DNA of 64,000 nt from Rhea pennata (GCF_028389875.1 NC_084668.1:17937993-18001992), one strand, 5' to 3'; positions 1 through 12,300 are shown, numbered from the stretch's first letter. Made by a program: numbers and translations. The notes: generated from the sequence alone by a model not told the origin.

Positions 1-238
1 AGGAGCTGCAAGTCAGGCGGCCCCACAGCCATGGTGCCAGGAAAGCTCAAGGGGCACCGCCTCCTCAAAGTGGAATACAGGTTTGGGGCATGGAAAACTC
101 TAATAAAAGACAGGCAGGATATCTGAGAAGGGATCTCTCCTGCCTCCTTACTGGCATGGCTCAGCACACTCCCACAGCCGCTCCCCAGCCTCCTGTAATA
201 GCCCCAATGGCCTACATGGGATGGGAACCTGAACTTAC

Positions 239-1391
239 ATAAGCTCAAAGATCTCCCCGATGAGCATACAGGTGAAGCCATTCTTCTGATGCAGATTATA
301 GATGTGAGAGTTATAGTCAAGGAGAACAGACTGGAAAGCCTTTCCTTCTGACAAAGGGTGGAGAGACCTCCTGTCCCACTGGCATCCATAGCCTCCCAGC
401 CAAATCTCTCTAACCAGTGATGGAGACCCCCTCTCATCTCTATCCACCAGCAAGCTGGTACTCCACTGCAGGGAAGCACACTCTTCCCAGGTATAGCACA
501 GCTGGGATAAGAGGACCTAGCTTGATCCAAATCTCCTTCTTCCCCCAGAGGTGGATGCTGACCAAGCAGAGAACAGAAACTCAGCCTGCCCTCATTCTGC
601 ACAAAGGGAGGGGTGGATAGGCAGCAAGAAGAGATTTCGGGCATAGGGCAATGCAGAGACAGCAAAAAACACATTTAATAACCACAACATCCCATAAGCA
701 TAGGGGCTCTGCCATCCCGCAGCCCCTCTGGAAGCATGTAGCGTCCTAAGGAAAGGGGTAGATGCTCAGCCCCAAGTTATGCAGAACCAAGCATGGGAGA
801 AGAGCATGAGGCAGTGGAGCGCATGCCCTCTCGACACAGCGCACATGCTGTGGAAGGATATACGAGAGAAGAAGAGATCCAGGTTCTCTATATGATGCCA
901 CGGAGCTGAAGGAAGGAAAAACGCAGGGTGAGAGCAGCTCCAGCACACACCCAGCCCAGCTCTGGCAACACACACTGCCCCCTCTCCTCTTCCCCTCTCT
1001 CCTGGTCTCTCTCCCAGGCCCCCAACCCGGCCCCACAGACACCCCCCCCGCCCGGCTCAGCCCCCCTCACCCCCCTCAGCCCACGGCTGCCCTCTGGCCC
1101 CGAGCCCCAGGGCCAGCTCGGGGCCTTCCCCCCACCTCAAAGGCCCCGGGCCCCCAGAGCTGCGCCGCCTCAGGCTCCCCGGGCGAGCCCGCCGCTCCCG
1201 CCCCAGGCCCTGCGGCCTCGCGTCCCCCCCGGTGCCCAGCGCCGCCACAGCCGCAGCCCCCGGTGCCGGCGCCGGTGCCGCCGCTCACACTTGGCGCCCT
1301 CGGGGACGTGGACGAGCAGGTCCCCGCCGCCGGGGGGGGACTCGGTGGAGGAGCTCTCCAGGCGCTGGTACTGCGTCTCGAAGTGGGCCAT
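239..1391 (-). CDS. ATG9A: ATG9A, first three coding exons (5' part, continues beyond left edge)
   Basis: Autophagy-related protein 9A is the multispanning lipid scramblase of ATG9 vesicles that seed the phagophore. Three coding exons are visible on the minus strand: 1289-1391, 862-905 and 239-303. They join in phase to give MAHFETQYQRLESSS..., then SPWHHIENLDLFFSR, then IYNLHQKNGFTCMLIGEIFEL. This matches the cytosolic N-terminus of vertebrate ATG9A, including the YQRLE sorting motif at residues 8-12. The last codon is split (AT|G) at 239, and the rest of the gene, with all membrane segments, lies left of position 1. Intron 1 is GT-AG. Intron 2 (304-861) has AT-AC ends with U12-type signals. 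Start choice rests on similarity to human MAQFDTEYQRLE. The gene lies head-to-head with ANKZF1, as in mammals. Confidence 0.95.
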
Positions 1392-2229
1392 GGCGGGGCC
1401 CCCGCGCCGCCAGCCCCGGCCCGGCCCGGCCCGGCCCGGCCGCCAGCCCCGGCCCGGCTCCGGCCGCCCCGCGACTGGCGGCCGCAGCGCCCAATCGGAG
1501 TCGCAGGGCGGGGCCGGCTGCGGCCAATCGGGGGGCAGGAGGGCCGGGGGTCGGACTGAGCCTAGCGGCGCCCCGTCGCAGGGCAGGATGTGGCGTGCGG
1601 CAGCTGAGGGGCGCTTCCGGGGCGGGGCGCTTCCGGGGCGGGGCGGGGCGGCGGGCTGCGGCGCGGCGCGTGAGCGGCGGCGCCGGCCGGTAACCGGGGG
1701 GGAGCGGGGAGGGGCCGGGGAAGGCTGCGGCGGGGGCCGGGGGGTCCCCGCGGAGGGGTCCCTGGGGGAAATAAGGGGGGGCCCGAAGGGCGGGTAGCAG
1801 CGGGGGGGGGGGGGGGGCATCCATGGGGGCGGGTCCCTGGAGAGGGTAACGGCTCCTGGGGGAGGATTCCCGGGAGGACATTCCGGGGGGAGGGGGTGCC
1901 ATGGGGAGCCCTGGGCGTGAGGGAACAAGGATCGCCACGGGCGGGGGGATCCTGGGGGGTCACACCGGGATCCTGGGGGGGATTACTGGCCACTGTGCGG
2001 TGCGGGATCCGTTGGGGAGGCAGCAGCTGTTGAGTTGTTGGGATCCCTGGAGGGGAAGAGGGTTATGAGAAGGGCTTGGGGTTCCAGCTGGCTGGTGCTC
2101 CTGGAGTTGGAAATTCCCTTGTCCTGCATGCCCCCGGGCTCCCCATGCTGTCCTTCAGCTGGGAAGCGTCCTGGAGACAGGGCTGTCGCTCGCCTTCAGT
2201 GCTGTCCCTTATACTCAGGAGCAGTGGCG
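1392..2229. promoter_or_regulatory. Bidirectional CpG-island promoter of ATG9A and ANKZF1
   Basis: The 838 bp between the ATG9A start codon (minus) and the ANKZF1 start codon (plus) are very GC-rich and CpG-dense. Two CCAAT boxes in plus orientation lie about 33 bp apart at 1491-1495 and 1524-1528, with several GC boxes around 1505 and 1615-1650. No TATA box was seen. CCAAT plus GC boxes without TATA is typical of shared housekeeping promoters. A GTAACC donor at 1690 and a polypyrimidine-CAG acceptor near 2159 could define an untranslated first exon of ANKZF1, but this is a guess. A run of G at 1801-1818 is present. Confidence 0.75.
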
Positions 2230-5200
2230 ATGCCAACCCCAGAAAGCAGATCCATTTTTGAGGCTGCCCAGGACCCCACCTTCCTGCATGGACTATCCCT
2301 TGTCACTGGGTTTTCGGTGGATGCATCGGTCACGGACCCAGGATCCGCAAACCATGGTGGGTTTGGTTCCGAGGGAGCAGAGGAATATCATGAAGGGGTT
2401 ATCTGGCCAAGCTTTTATCTGTCTGTCTTAGACTATGAGGACTGAGCCTCTGTGGTACAGCTTGGGTGGCTACCTGGAGCTTGGCACTGTGGGAGCTGCC
2501 AGGTGGACGGTGAAATGGGCTCTGCTTGGACCTGTGTCTGTCACCCAAAAGTCTCTAAAATTCCTTCTGCTGCCATAGTGCTACCTGGGTATCCGGGATT
2601 GCAGAAAGACCCAGCAGTCCCTGCTCCTTGCTGAGCCCTTGCAGTGGTGCTGCATGAAGAGCTGGCTGTGGCACAACCCTTCCTTTCTCTTGCAGAGAAA
2701 TCTGCAGTTGCCGGCGGCGAGGAGAGAGCCCGTGGGGTCCCGGAGGTGCCTGACCGGATGTACTGCTCGACCTGCGCACAGGCTTTTGACAGCCGGGAGG
2801 AGCAGGTGAATGGAGGCCGACCTGCCGGCGTCAGCGGTGGCAGTACTGAGCAGGGCTGGCACAGGCTCGGCCCCAGGGCTGCGCAGCGCAGCGCCTGCTG
2901 CTTCTACCCCTCGCTCCTTTTCCTCCCCAGACCGAGCACTACCGTCTTGACTGGCACCGCTTCAACTTGAAGCAGCGGCTCCTGGGGCGCCGGACACTGC
3001 CGGCAGAGAGGTTTGAGGAGAAGACCTGTGCGGGTGAGATATAGCGCTGCCCTCAGGAGGGCCCAGGCTGCCCAGCCCGGGCTGGGGACGTGAGTCCCTA
3101 GCTGCCCCTGCTTGCTTAGGGTCCCTTTGTTCTGCCCTGGTGGGGTCCCCTGGCTCTGCTATTGGGCCCTGAGCCTGCTGACTTGTTGTGGGAACAGAAG
3201 TATGTTCCACCTGCGCCCGTGCCTGTCCATGTCTGGGATCTATAGACCCAAGCACCTCTCTCCACTGTCTACAGCCCCCTTGTGACTATTTAAGGTATTG
3301 GACTGGACATTTCTGGGGCTCTGGACCAGATCTGGGCCCTTGGATCTATCTGCAAAGTTTTGGGGATGGCCGTGGATTGATACTTGCCCTGCTCCACTGC
3401 CCCATTTCTTCTCTCTCTTGCAGGTGATGTTTCCAGCATCTCGGGATCTGATTCGGAGAGCTCCAATTTGAGTAGTGAGTCAGAGTCACTGCCTGCTGCC
3501 AACAATAATCCTGGGACCCCCCAGGTTCCCCGCTCCCATAAAGTGCTTTTCAGGAATGCAAAGGGCCAGCTCATCTCTGCTTACCGCTGTGTGCTGGGCA
3601 CTGGAAAGGCAAGTCACAGCCCAGCCTGCTGGAGGAGGGAACCCCAGAGTTGGGGGGAGAGGGGGACCTGGGGTGTAGACATCTGCCTGGAAGTCCCCCA
3701 TGTCCCTGGATGGGGAGGGTGGCCTCGGGTGCCAAGTCAGAGCCTTAAGACTCTCTGCTTGTCTGTTTTTGATTCTGGGATGCTCCCAGGAGCAAGATCT
3801 ACTTCCCCATTTCCCTATAATTTGACAAACCTTTGCAAGTGGAAAGCCCTACTCAAACCAGGGCAGAAGCAGTAGCTAGGACCTTCTTCACAGTCCAATA
3901 GTATGAGTAGGACAGGATGAACTCTGTTTCTTTTTGTCTATAACCCCTCCTTGTCCCTGTGCCAGCAGAGGGACTGACCTGGAGGATAGCAAGAGGTGGT
4001 AAGGTGATCCCACACATGCTAGCAGCAGGGTCTGTGTCTCAGGGTGGCAGCGAGGAGTCAGCAGAGCTGGTGACATCGCTCCAGAGCCTCAGTGCAAGCA
4101 CACGCTGGGTTGTGCTGATGATGGGCGGCGGCCACTTTGCAGGAGCTGTCTTCCAGGGGTGAGTATGGGGGAGAAGACCTTGGCTCACCCCTCTGGCAGG
4201 GACAAGTGGGGCTGGGTGTTGGATAGGCCCTTCACTGATGATGGCCACCCCCTCCCTATTCCTTCATCACAGTGCTAATGCACACCCTGGGTACCAGCAG
4301 CTCCTGGTCTTTGCTTGAGAGTTGGTTTAGCTCTATCCCACTGTAAGAGAAATGTTTATGGGGCACTGGCAGGGGCAACAACCCCTCCAGGGTTGTGGGG
4401 AGCATCATCTCTCCTTCCCTCTGTGCATGGGCCTTGTTGCTCATGCCTGCCCCTCTCCACAGCCCCCAGGTGCAGGAGCACAAGACTTTCCACCGTTACA
4501 CAGTGCGAGCCCGGCGGGGCACATCCCAGAGCCTACGGGATGCCCAGACCCCAGCTGCTGCACCCAGGTCGGCTGGAGCCTCGCTGCGGCGTTACAACGA
4601 GGCCGCGTTGCTGAAGGTGGGAATGGGACCAGCGCTGGGACCTTGGTGGGGGAATGTGGTCATGCCTGGCTCCGCTGGGTGGAATTATGCTGCTGTTGGA
4701 GGTCACATGTGGGGTGTGAGCTCCAGAGGGAGGCCAAAACACAGTTGGGGCTGCTCAGTCCTGAGATTGTTCCTGCTCTAGGGCTGCCTGTGCCCGCACT
4801 GTGCAGCTCAGGACCCCACAATGCCCACCTCTTCCTCCCCAGGATATCCAGGACCTGCTGACAAGCTGGGCGCACCACTTGCAGGAGGCCCAGCGCATCT
4901 TCCTCCGGGCCCCTCGCCACAACCGGGCACTGTTCTTTGGCAGCAGGAACCCACCTCTTACCCAGGGTGACCCCCGTATCTGCCACATCCCCCTCAGCAC
5001 TCGCAGGGCCACCCTGCGGGAGGTGCTGCGAGTCCACACCATGCTGGCCAGCCTGCAGGTATACGGTGAGTCAGCCCTGCTGTGGTGCCTGTGAGTCGAA
5101 GCAGGTGGAGTGACACGGTCCCCGCATGCAGCCCCATGCGTGTTAAGGCATGCTGCACCACGAGATAGAGGTGCCAGCTCTCCGGCCTTCCATCCCTGGA

Positions 5201-8200
5201 GACATGGAGCACTCCCTGTCGCCGGGCAATGATGGGAGCACCCTTGTTGCCCAGGGAAGGACACACCACTGGAAGACATCACTGGGTCCCCCCGGAAGAG
5301 CTGGCAGAAGGCGCGACGGGTGGCAGAAGTGGATTCTCTGCAGGAGGGCATGAGCGGTGAGTTGAGCCATGGAGGGAGACGTGGCTCTGAGCGCTGGAGG
5401 GACTGGTGTCATGGCCAGGGGCCAGGCTGGCAGCCCCACTGCAAGGCCTGGCACTGCAGTGGGGCGCTCTGCAGAAAGTGGCTTCATGCTGGGTGGTGTG
5501 TGCTTGGCAGAGAGCCCTAAGTGATCAATGCTATATTTGGGTCCCAGCCCCTGCCTTGTCACCCCCCTCAACCCCAGAGGAGGAAGAGGAGGAGGACAGC
5601 CTGACAGGGGAGCTGGAAACTGTGGAGGTTACACTGAGGACTTTGGACCTCCGGGAGTTTGAAGTGATGCCCAAGCGAAACCGCAAGAGGAGGAGGAAGA
5701 GGGACAAGAAGGTGGAGAAAGGTAAGGGGGAAGAACAGGCCCGGGACTGCGTAGGAAGGCACCGGGGAAGGAGCTGGCACTCCTGGAGTGCAGCCTGGGC
5801 TGTGACCCCTTTTCCCACTGCATACCCCCTGCGCAGGGTCCTGTGCTGAGGAGGCAGGAAGCCTGGAGCTGTCAGCGGAGCCACAGGGGGAGGCTGAGGT
5901 TGAGCCCCTTTCCTGGGGAAGTGGAGGTAAGGAGGCTAGGAGCTGGGCCAGGGAGTAATAACTGGGCCCTAGAGTGTTTCCACCTGGATGGCTGGGAGCA
6001 GAGAGCAGCAGAGATCTGTGCTATGAGAGCAGCCCTGGGATACTGCAATTCCCCAGCTGGCCTGCTCATTGCTGTGGGAGAAGGGAGGGCCACCAGGTCC
6101 AATCCCCTGGCACCTGCTCCATTGCGCAGGCAGCACCCAGCTCAGCCTGGTGTGTGGGGGGGTTTGGAACAGGTCTCATCCCGGGAGGAGAGAAGGGCCT
6201 GGCTGTTGTCAGCTGTGCTCAGCAGTGTCACAATCACATAGCTGTGACACAGGCTCTGAAGGCACTGGAAATCCTGCCCAAATCCAGTCAGCAGTACAAT
6301 GCTTTAACTGTGCTGTGCAGGTCATGCAGAGACCAGAGCACTGTTCTATGCAGGGAGCCGAATGGCCACATGGTGTCAGGGTCCCTTCTGTGTCCTTCCC
6401 TTATAGGAGACCCCCAGATGCAGCTCCGGGATGCTCTCTTCACAGCGTGCAAGACAGGGGATGTGGGGACCCTGCGGCACCTCCTGGGTGTGCCAGAGAG
6501 CGGGAGCCCACCAGGGGACAGCGAGGGTGGGAAGGAGGCTGTGCCCTTCTCTCTGCTCAACCAGCCTGTGGACGAGCGTGGCTACACCCTGCTGCACGTG
6601 GCAGCATGTGCAGGGAAGGCCGAGGCCGTGTACCTGTTGCTGGAGGCAGGGGCTGACCCTGCGCTCAGGTACGATCGCAGGGCCTCCAGGGGCACGTGAG
6701 CACAGCCTCTGCTGTAGGAGGCTTCTCCAGCACGCCCTGGTGCCTGGTGCTTCCCTTGCCTACGCCAGTGACCCTCCTGCCCTGGCCACGGGAGACTCCT
6801 GCCAGCCTTGCCCTGGGACAGCCAGGGTGGTTCTCTCCCAGCCCTGCCCTAAAGTGCTCCTGGGTTTATCGGTAGGCTGTTCAGAGGGCTAGAGCGAGAC
6901 TGCCCTTTGCAAGGCAGGAAATGAGGAACGGGAGGATTTGGGAGCTGTTGGCCCAGGGGATGTGCAACTTTCCCATCCGTGGCTGCGGTATCCTGGCCTC
7001 TGCTCTGGTTGGACATCTCTGGGGCAGTCTCTGGGCTGGCAGGCCAGCAGGTCACAGGCAGCAAGACTGCAAGGCTGAGCTGGTCTGCTTTGGCCTGCAG
7101 AGACAGGCAGGAGCGGCCCGCCTACTGCGTCTCCGCTGACAAACCGACCCGCAACGCCTTCCGCAAGTTTGTGGTGGACCATCCGGATAAGTATGACTAC
7201 AGCCGTGCCAAGGTGGGTGCCTGTCCTGTGCGCTTGCTGCTCAGGGGCTGGTGGACCCCAGAGCTGAGCCCTCCTTGGCTATACCCCAGCATTCTGCCCC
7301 AGGCCACTGATGTCTTCACCCCCAACTCAGTCTCCACCCTTGCTGCCCACAGGTGCCCGGGCCTCTGACGCCAGAGATGGAGGCCAAGAAGCTGGAGAAG
7401 AAGCGAGCACAGAAAGCCCAGCGGAAGCAGCGGGAGCAGGCTCAGCGGGAGGAGCGGCAGCGCCAGGAGAAGGAGCAGGACGAGAAGCAGCGGTTTGCCG
7501 CCCTGTCTGACATGGAGAAGGTGAGGCTCTATATGGGGAAGAGGATCTGGCTGGGCTGGGGCAGTGCAGGTGCTGCAGGCTCTGGTGCCACAGGCCCTGG
7601 CACTCCCAGGGCCATTCCCAGGCTGGAGGCGCTGACCTGGCTCTCTGCTCTCCAGAGGGCCCTGGCTGCTGAGCGGAGGCTGGCTACAAAGCTGCAGGAT
7701 CCTGGCACAACTCTTGCTAACATCAGGTAACAGCCGGGGTAGCTGTTGTGCGGTGACAGGGAGGTTGAGCGTGGTCAGTCTTAGCCAGGAGCACTCCTCT
7801 ACCAGGGCCTGTTCCTCACTGCGAGCACAACACAGCACAGTCATCACAGCAGAGACCCGCTCCCCAACGCTCGTGTGGCTGTTGCCTGCCTTTCTTCTCT
7901 TGTCCAGCCTAAACCTATTCCCAGCAATTCTGTTCCTAGCAGTACTTGTTCCAATGCTGTCTCCCTTTCTGCACTTTACTCTGGGAATATTTTTCAAAGG
8001 GCAACCTCATCCCCTTGAGGCCAGGGCTATGGAAAGTCAGCCTCCCCAGCCACTTCTGTGCCACTGTTCCTGACGTCACATCCCTTGTCCTTTCTCTGTG
8101 CCACCCCGCAGCCTTGTGGGCAGTCAGCCCTGTACGCTGTTCTGGACAGGGGCTCCCCAACTCCATGTGGGGGCTGTTTCTCCCATGTTCAGCCTGCTCC

Positions 8201-8566
8201 AAGGTGTCTTGCACCAGGCTCTCACCCTGCATCACCTCCAGGGAGCGTGGTCTGGCCAGGCAGCAGGGCTGCTGGGTGGCCCTGTGCCTGGATGCCTCTG
8301 CCCTGTTACCAGAGGAGCCCCAGTGCCCTTGTGCTGCTGGTGCCCTTGTCCCAGCCCTCAACCTAGGCACTGAATGTATCTTTGCTTTTCTGCCCTTTTT
8401 GCAAGCGTCCCCGTCACTCAGGGCCACCTCTGCTCTTTTGTGTAGCCGCTGCTGGCACTGTGGGGAGTCCCTGCTGGGCCGGATCCCTTTCCACTACCTT
8501 GACTTCTCCTTCTGCTCCACGGCCTGCCTGCAAACCCACCGCCGAGCCCGGGCCAGCCACACGTAG
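2230..8566 (+). CDS. ANKZF1: ANKZF1 (Vms1 orthologue), peptidyl-tRNA hydrolase of ribosome quality control
   Basis: It releases stalled nascent chains from 60S subunits by cleaving the tRNA, and binds p97/VCP. Coding exons: 2230-2356, 2696-2805, 2931-3033, 3424-3608, 4043-4158, 4463-4616, 4843-5065, 5255-5356, 5578-5721, 5837-5926, 6407-6668, 7101-7212, 7353-7520, 7656-7726, 8446-8566. All phases agree and give 695 aa (human 726). A C2H2-like finger uses C66, C69, H82 and H88. The VLRF1 domain carries the catalytic Gln in GTSQSLRD (Q236, codon 4527-4529). Exon 9 is acidic then basic. Exon 11 carries ankyrin repeats ([20 protein letters not shown]). Exons 13-14 form a charged coiled coil ending in the p97-binding motif [10 protein letters not shown]. 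The last exon is the treble-clef finger [10 protein letters not shown]...[10 protein letters not shown]. Intron 4 is GC-AG. The start codon aligns with the human N-terminus. Confidence 0.96.
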
Positions 8567-9052
8567 GGCCGGAGACTGCTGCTACCTGCCAAGAACCAAT
8601 GTGGTGGAGACATGGCTGAGCACTGGCTGCCTGGCAGGGGGACGGAGAGCCCTGAAGCACTGCTGTACAGAGTGACTGCGCTGGCCATGTCGTTCTCTGG
8701 GGCAGCTGCAGCAAGGCCCTGGTCAGCCGCAGGGGGCACGCTTCTCTAGGCAGGTCCTGGGGACGTTAGAGCTGGGATCCTCTATGAGCTAATGTGAGGG
8801 GCTGGGGCTGCTCCATGGTCCAGCCCAGCCCCAGATGAGGAATCCTGGTGGCTGCCCTTTTCCCTGCTGCCTTGCAGACTGCTGTCTCTGGCGCTGAGAC
8901 AGATCCTAATGCATCCAGACCCTGCATCCCTGTGCCACCTGCAGCCATGCCTGCTGGCATTCTCGAGGCTCGGCTTTTTCCTCTCTTCTCCTGGGTGCCA
9001 TTGGCATCTCAGCCATATTATGTTGGCAACTACCTCCTGTGCCTGTATTGCC

Positions 9053-9058
9053 AATAAA
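9053..9058 (+). terminator. ANKZF1 polyadenylation signal AATAAA
   Basis: A canonical AATAAA lies 487 bp after the ANKZF1 stop, followed within 50 bp by a GT-rich stretch (gtgctgtgtgtgcac). It fits as the 3' end of the ANKZF1 transcript. The 3' UTR (8567-9080) holds no other gene. Confidence 0.8.
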
Positions 9059-9080
9059 GAGGTGTCAGAACCTGCTAGGC

Positions 9081-9366
9081 CCAGCGTGCTGTGTGTGCAC
9101 GAGTGTTAGGGGGACTCAGCACAGGCATTGATACCATTGGGGATGAGTTGCGGGGGGCACATGCAGAACAGACTGAAGCTGGGTTGCTTTCTCCTAGTGT
9201 AGACATTGGCCTGGCCCCAGAGGAGGGCAGATGTCTGTGCTGGGGTACATACCCCTTCCCCAGGCATCGAGGAGGGCTTGCCGCTTCCTTCTCTTCACCA
9301 GCTCCCCCCCAACACACATCTCCTCAGCCCTAGCAAGAGGTGGTGACAGTGCCTGGCAGCTCTGGG
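9081..9366. other. Tail-to-tail spacer between ANKZF1 and GLB1L
   Basis: About 290 bp separate the likely ANKZF1 cleavage site from the GLB1L stop codon. I see no exon, repeat or RNA gene in it. It must contain the GLB1L 3' untranslated end and cleavage site. Confidence 0.6.
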
Positions 9367-9372
9367 TTTATT
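9367..9372 (-). terminator. AATAAA overlapping the GLB1L stop codon
   Basis: On the minus strand the last codons read GAA TAA ACC, so an AATAAA hexamer spans the stop codon (9368-9370). No other canonical hexamer was noticed between it and the ANKZF1 3' end, so this may be the working polyadenylation signal with a 3' UTR of only some 20 nt. Confidence 0.5.
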
Positions 9373-12300
9373 CTGTGGCCACGGTACCGTGGCTGATGGT
9401 CGTGTTGAAAAAAGGTCGGTCAAGGAAGAGCAGGAAGGGGGTGGGAGGTGCCCCCTCCAGCTCCAGCACCGTGATGTTGTTGGGACGGCCAAGGTGCAGC
9501 ACTGAGCCAGGCACGAAGAGGGTCTGCTGGGGTCCGCGCCGGGGCCAGTACCGGCCCAGGTTGAAGCCATTGATCCATAGCTGGCCCTAGAGGATGGAGA
9601 CCGGGCTGAGTTGTGCCCTTTTCCCCTCTCATCCCCTCTCTTTGGTGCATGCACAGCCTTACCTTGCTCCACCCTGGGAATTTCACAAAAGTGTCCCAGG
9701 CGATGCCAGGGGTCTCAAAGATCCCAGTGTAGAAGGCTGGCCCTGCTCCACCCTTGCTGCTTGATTTCAGTAGGGCAGTGTGGGGCCAGCCCTGCTGCAC
9801 TGCAGCATCTATGGCTAGGGGGTAGATCAGCCAGCTGCTCAGTGGGCTGGAGTCCAAGGAGAGGTTCCCCAGCAGGCCCTGAGAAGGAGCAAGAGGGAAA
9901 ATGAGGCAGCACGGTCTGCCTTGGGCAGGTGGGTGCCATACACGACCTTGCTTGGCTTCCCCTGGGTGCATCCCCCTTTCAGCAGTAGACATGGGACTGG
10001 ACCCAAGCAGAGGCTGCAGGGTCCTGGCTTCCATGGTGGCATGCATGGCAGAGGGCGATGCCAGTCTTGCTGCCTTCCCTGGTTCCTGGTGGATTTGCCA
10101 CCTTTGTGCATTTGGAAGGGGGAGGATGGGAAAGTGTAAGAGCTAACATAGGAGTTCTGCCCCCAAGCGCTGACTTTAGCCAAAGTCTGTCAAGGTTGGC
10201 AGGGGAGGGTGTGCGTGGCCACATAGGTGCCCAGGCCGTGCCCTCCCAGGCAGGTGATGGAGCCCTCTCCTCTCACCTTGAAGTCACTGACGTTGGCCCC
10301 AAAGTTGATCCTGCCCATGTTCTCCAGGAGCAGGTCCAAGGTGGCCCCCTCCCTGCCTGTCACCTGCAGCGACGTCTGCCCGTCCCGCTCCAGCGTCCCC
10401 TGATACTCCTGTAGGCATGAGGTCAGCAAGGCCACCCTGTGTTGGGATCCCAGCACCCCAAATGCCATCCGCAGCTAGCCAGCAGAGCTAGCTGCCCTCG
10501 CCCTGCCTGAGCTGCACCTCCCCTGGCAGGGACAGGGACAGGCAGACAGCCACTTCCCATGGCCTCAGCATGGTCCATGGCTCCCAGCACCCTGGCTGTC
10601 CCCGAGGACCTGGCACAGTATTGTCTGGCTCCAAGGAGGCAGGGCGAGCACCAGGTGTGCACCCAAGGGCTCACCTTTTGTAGCATCACGTAGCCGCGGT
10701 CACAGACGCTGTGGGGAGGAGCGCTCAGGGTGGCCAGGTCTGGGACGTCCCGGGGCAGGTGAGTGCGGTACAGCACAAAGCCGTGGGCCTGGGGGACACA
10801 GCAGAGCAGCACGGGAAATGGGAAGCAGGGCTGGCCACTGGCTCTGACCCTCCATCCCAGAGACAGGGCAGTGCTCTGGCCTGACAGGCTCGGCCGTGCA
10901 GGAGAAGACAAGCCCAGGAATGTCTCTGTGTCCCCTGCAGTACTAAGCCCCTCACCTGCTTTATGGCCTCAAAAGTGAGGGGAAACTGGCTTTTGATGGG
11001 CCCAGAGGGGCACAGTACATCCAAGACATCCAGGAGATTAGCGTACTGCAAAGAGATGGGAGCTGGGCAGCAGGGCAGTGCCACGCAGGGGTAGCACAGC
11101 CCTTGGAGCGGGCACTCACCTTCTGCAGGGCCACCCGGCCATAGGCGTACTTGGGGGTGGCAGGTGGCATTGGACCGACTGGTAGAGCCTGGAACTGAAC
11201 AGCAGATTGTTAGGTGCCCCGTTGGGCCGTGGCTTCTCCTGGGACCCTCATCTCAGTACAGCAGGGAGGTGTCCCCTAGTAGCCTAGTGGCTGTCCTCCC
11301 AGGTGCCTCTCTGTGTCCTCTGCCCCAGCACAGGCAGCAGGGCCCAGTGCCAGGTGGCCTGGGATCTCATGGCACCCGGGGCAGGGGCATGCTAGTGCTG
11401 TCCCCCTCCTCCTACCAGACTCAGCACCTTACTGACGACCGTGCGGATGGCAAACAGCTTCTCAGTGGGGTCTCCAGCCTCCGAGAGTGGTGCGTCATAG
11501 TCATAGCTGGTGGTCACTGGCTTGTACTCCTCCTTGAAGTCAGCACCTGGCCAGGGAAAGCCAAGGGAGCTGCAGGAAGGGGCACTCTGGCAGAGCTGGG
11601 GGCCTGGACCCCAAGGACCCACTGGTGGGGACCAGCCCTAGGCTAGCTGCATTGCGGTGTGGGGGGGACAGGCCCCAGGGCTGCAGGCCCGAGGTCCCTG
11701 CTCAGAGACAACAGAAGTCCCAAGGGGGAGCTGGGACCCAAGAGACTAGCCAGGACCCAGGGTATGTGTCAGCCCACACAACAGGATAGAGGGAGCCCTG
11801 GAACAGCCTCCCCCCAGACGGCCGAGGAAAGTCCTGTAACCCCGGCCCCACAGTGTGCCTGTGCCCCTGCTTGGCCCCACCGTGCTCGCCGGCCCTCCCC
11901 CGGGCACGGCCCTACTCACCGCTCCAGTAGGCGAAGTTGGTCCCCCCCTGGAACATGTACCTACGTGACACCCCAGAGACCGAGGTCAGCACCCGCACGA
12001 ACCCCGGCAGAGGTTTGTCAGGCACCTTCCCCCCACCCCCTGCTCCCTCCACAGCCCCAGTCCAGGCCCGCCTGCCCCCCACAGCCCGGGTCCCGAGTCA
12101 GCCGCCAGCCGCGACGCCTGCGCCGATGCCTGCAGAGGGGTGGGCTGGCAGCCCTGGCCGTGCCCCCACCTCAAGCCGACGAGCTACTTGCATGTTGACG
12201 TTGGCTCCCAGCTGCAGCATGTCCGCGAGTCCCTGGGCTACGCGCGCAGAGCTGACGCTGGCGTGCGCCTCCCCCCAGTAGTCCAGCCAGCCCGTGTAGT

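Noticed and set aside
861-864. GT donor at the end of ATG9A exon 2
   Set aside because: Using the GT in TCTC|GTATAT needs an AG acceptor that starts with a matching phase. None lies before ATCTATAAT, where the preceding bases are AC. The AT-AC solution keeps the conserved SR-IYNL sequence.
928-1938. Long frames in the ATG9A/ANKZF1 promoter
   Set aside because: GC-rich, low-complexity translations over a CpG island. Only the short ATG9A exon on the minus strand has family support.
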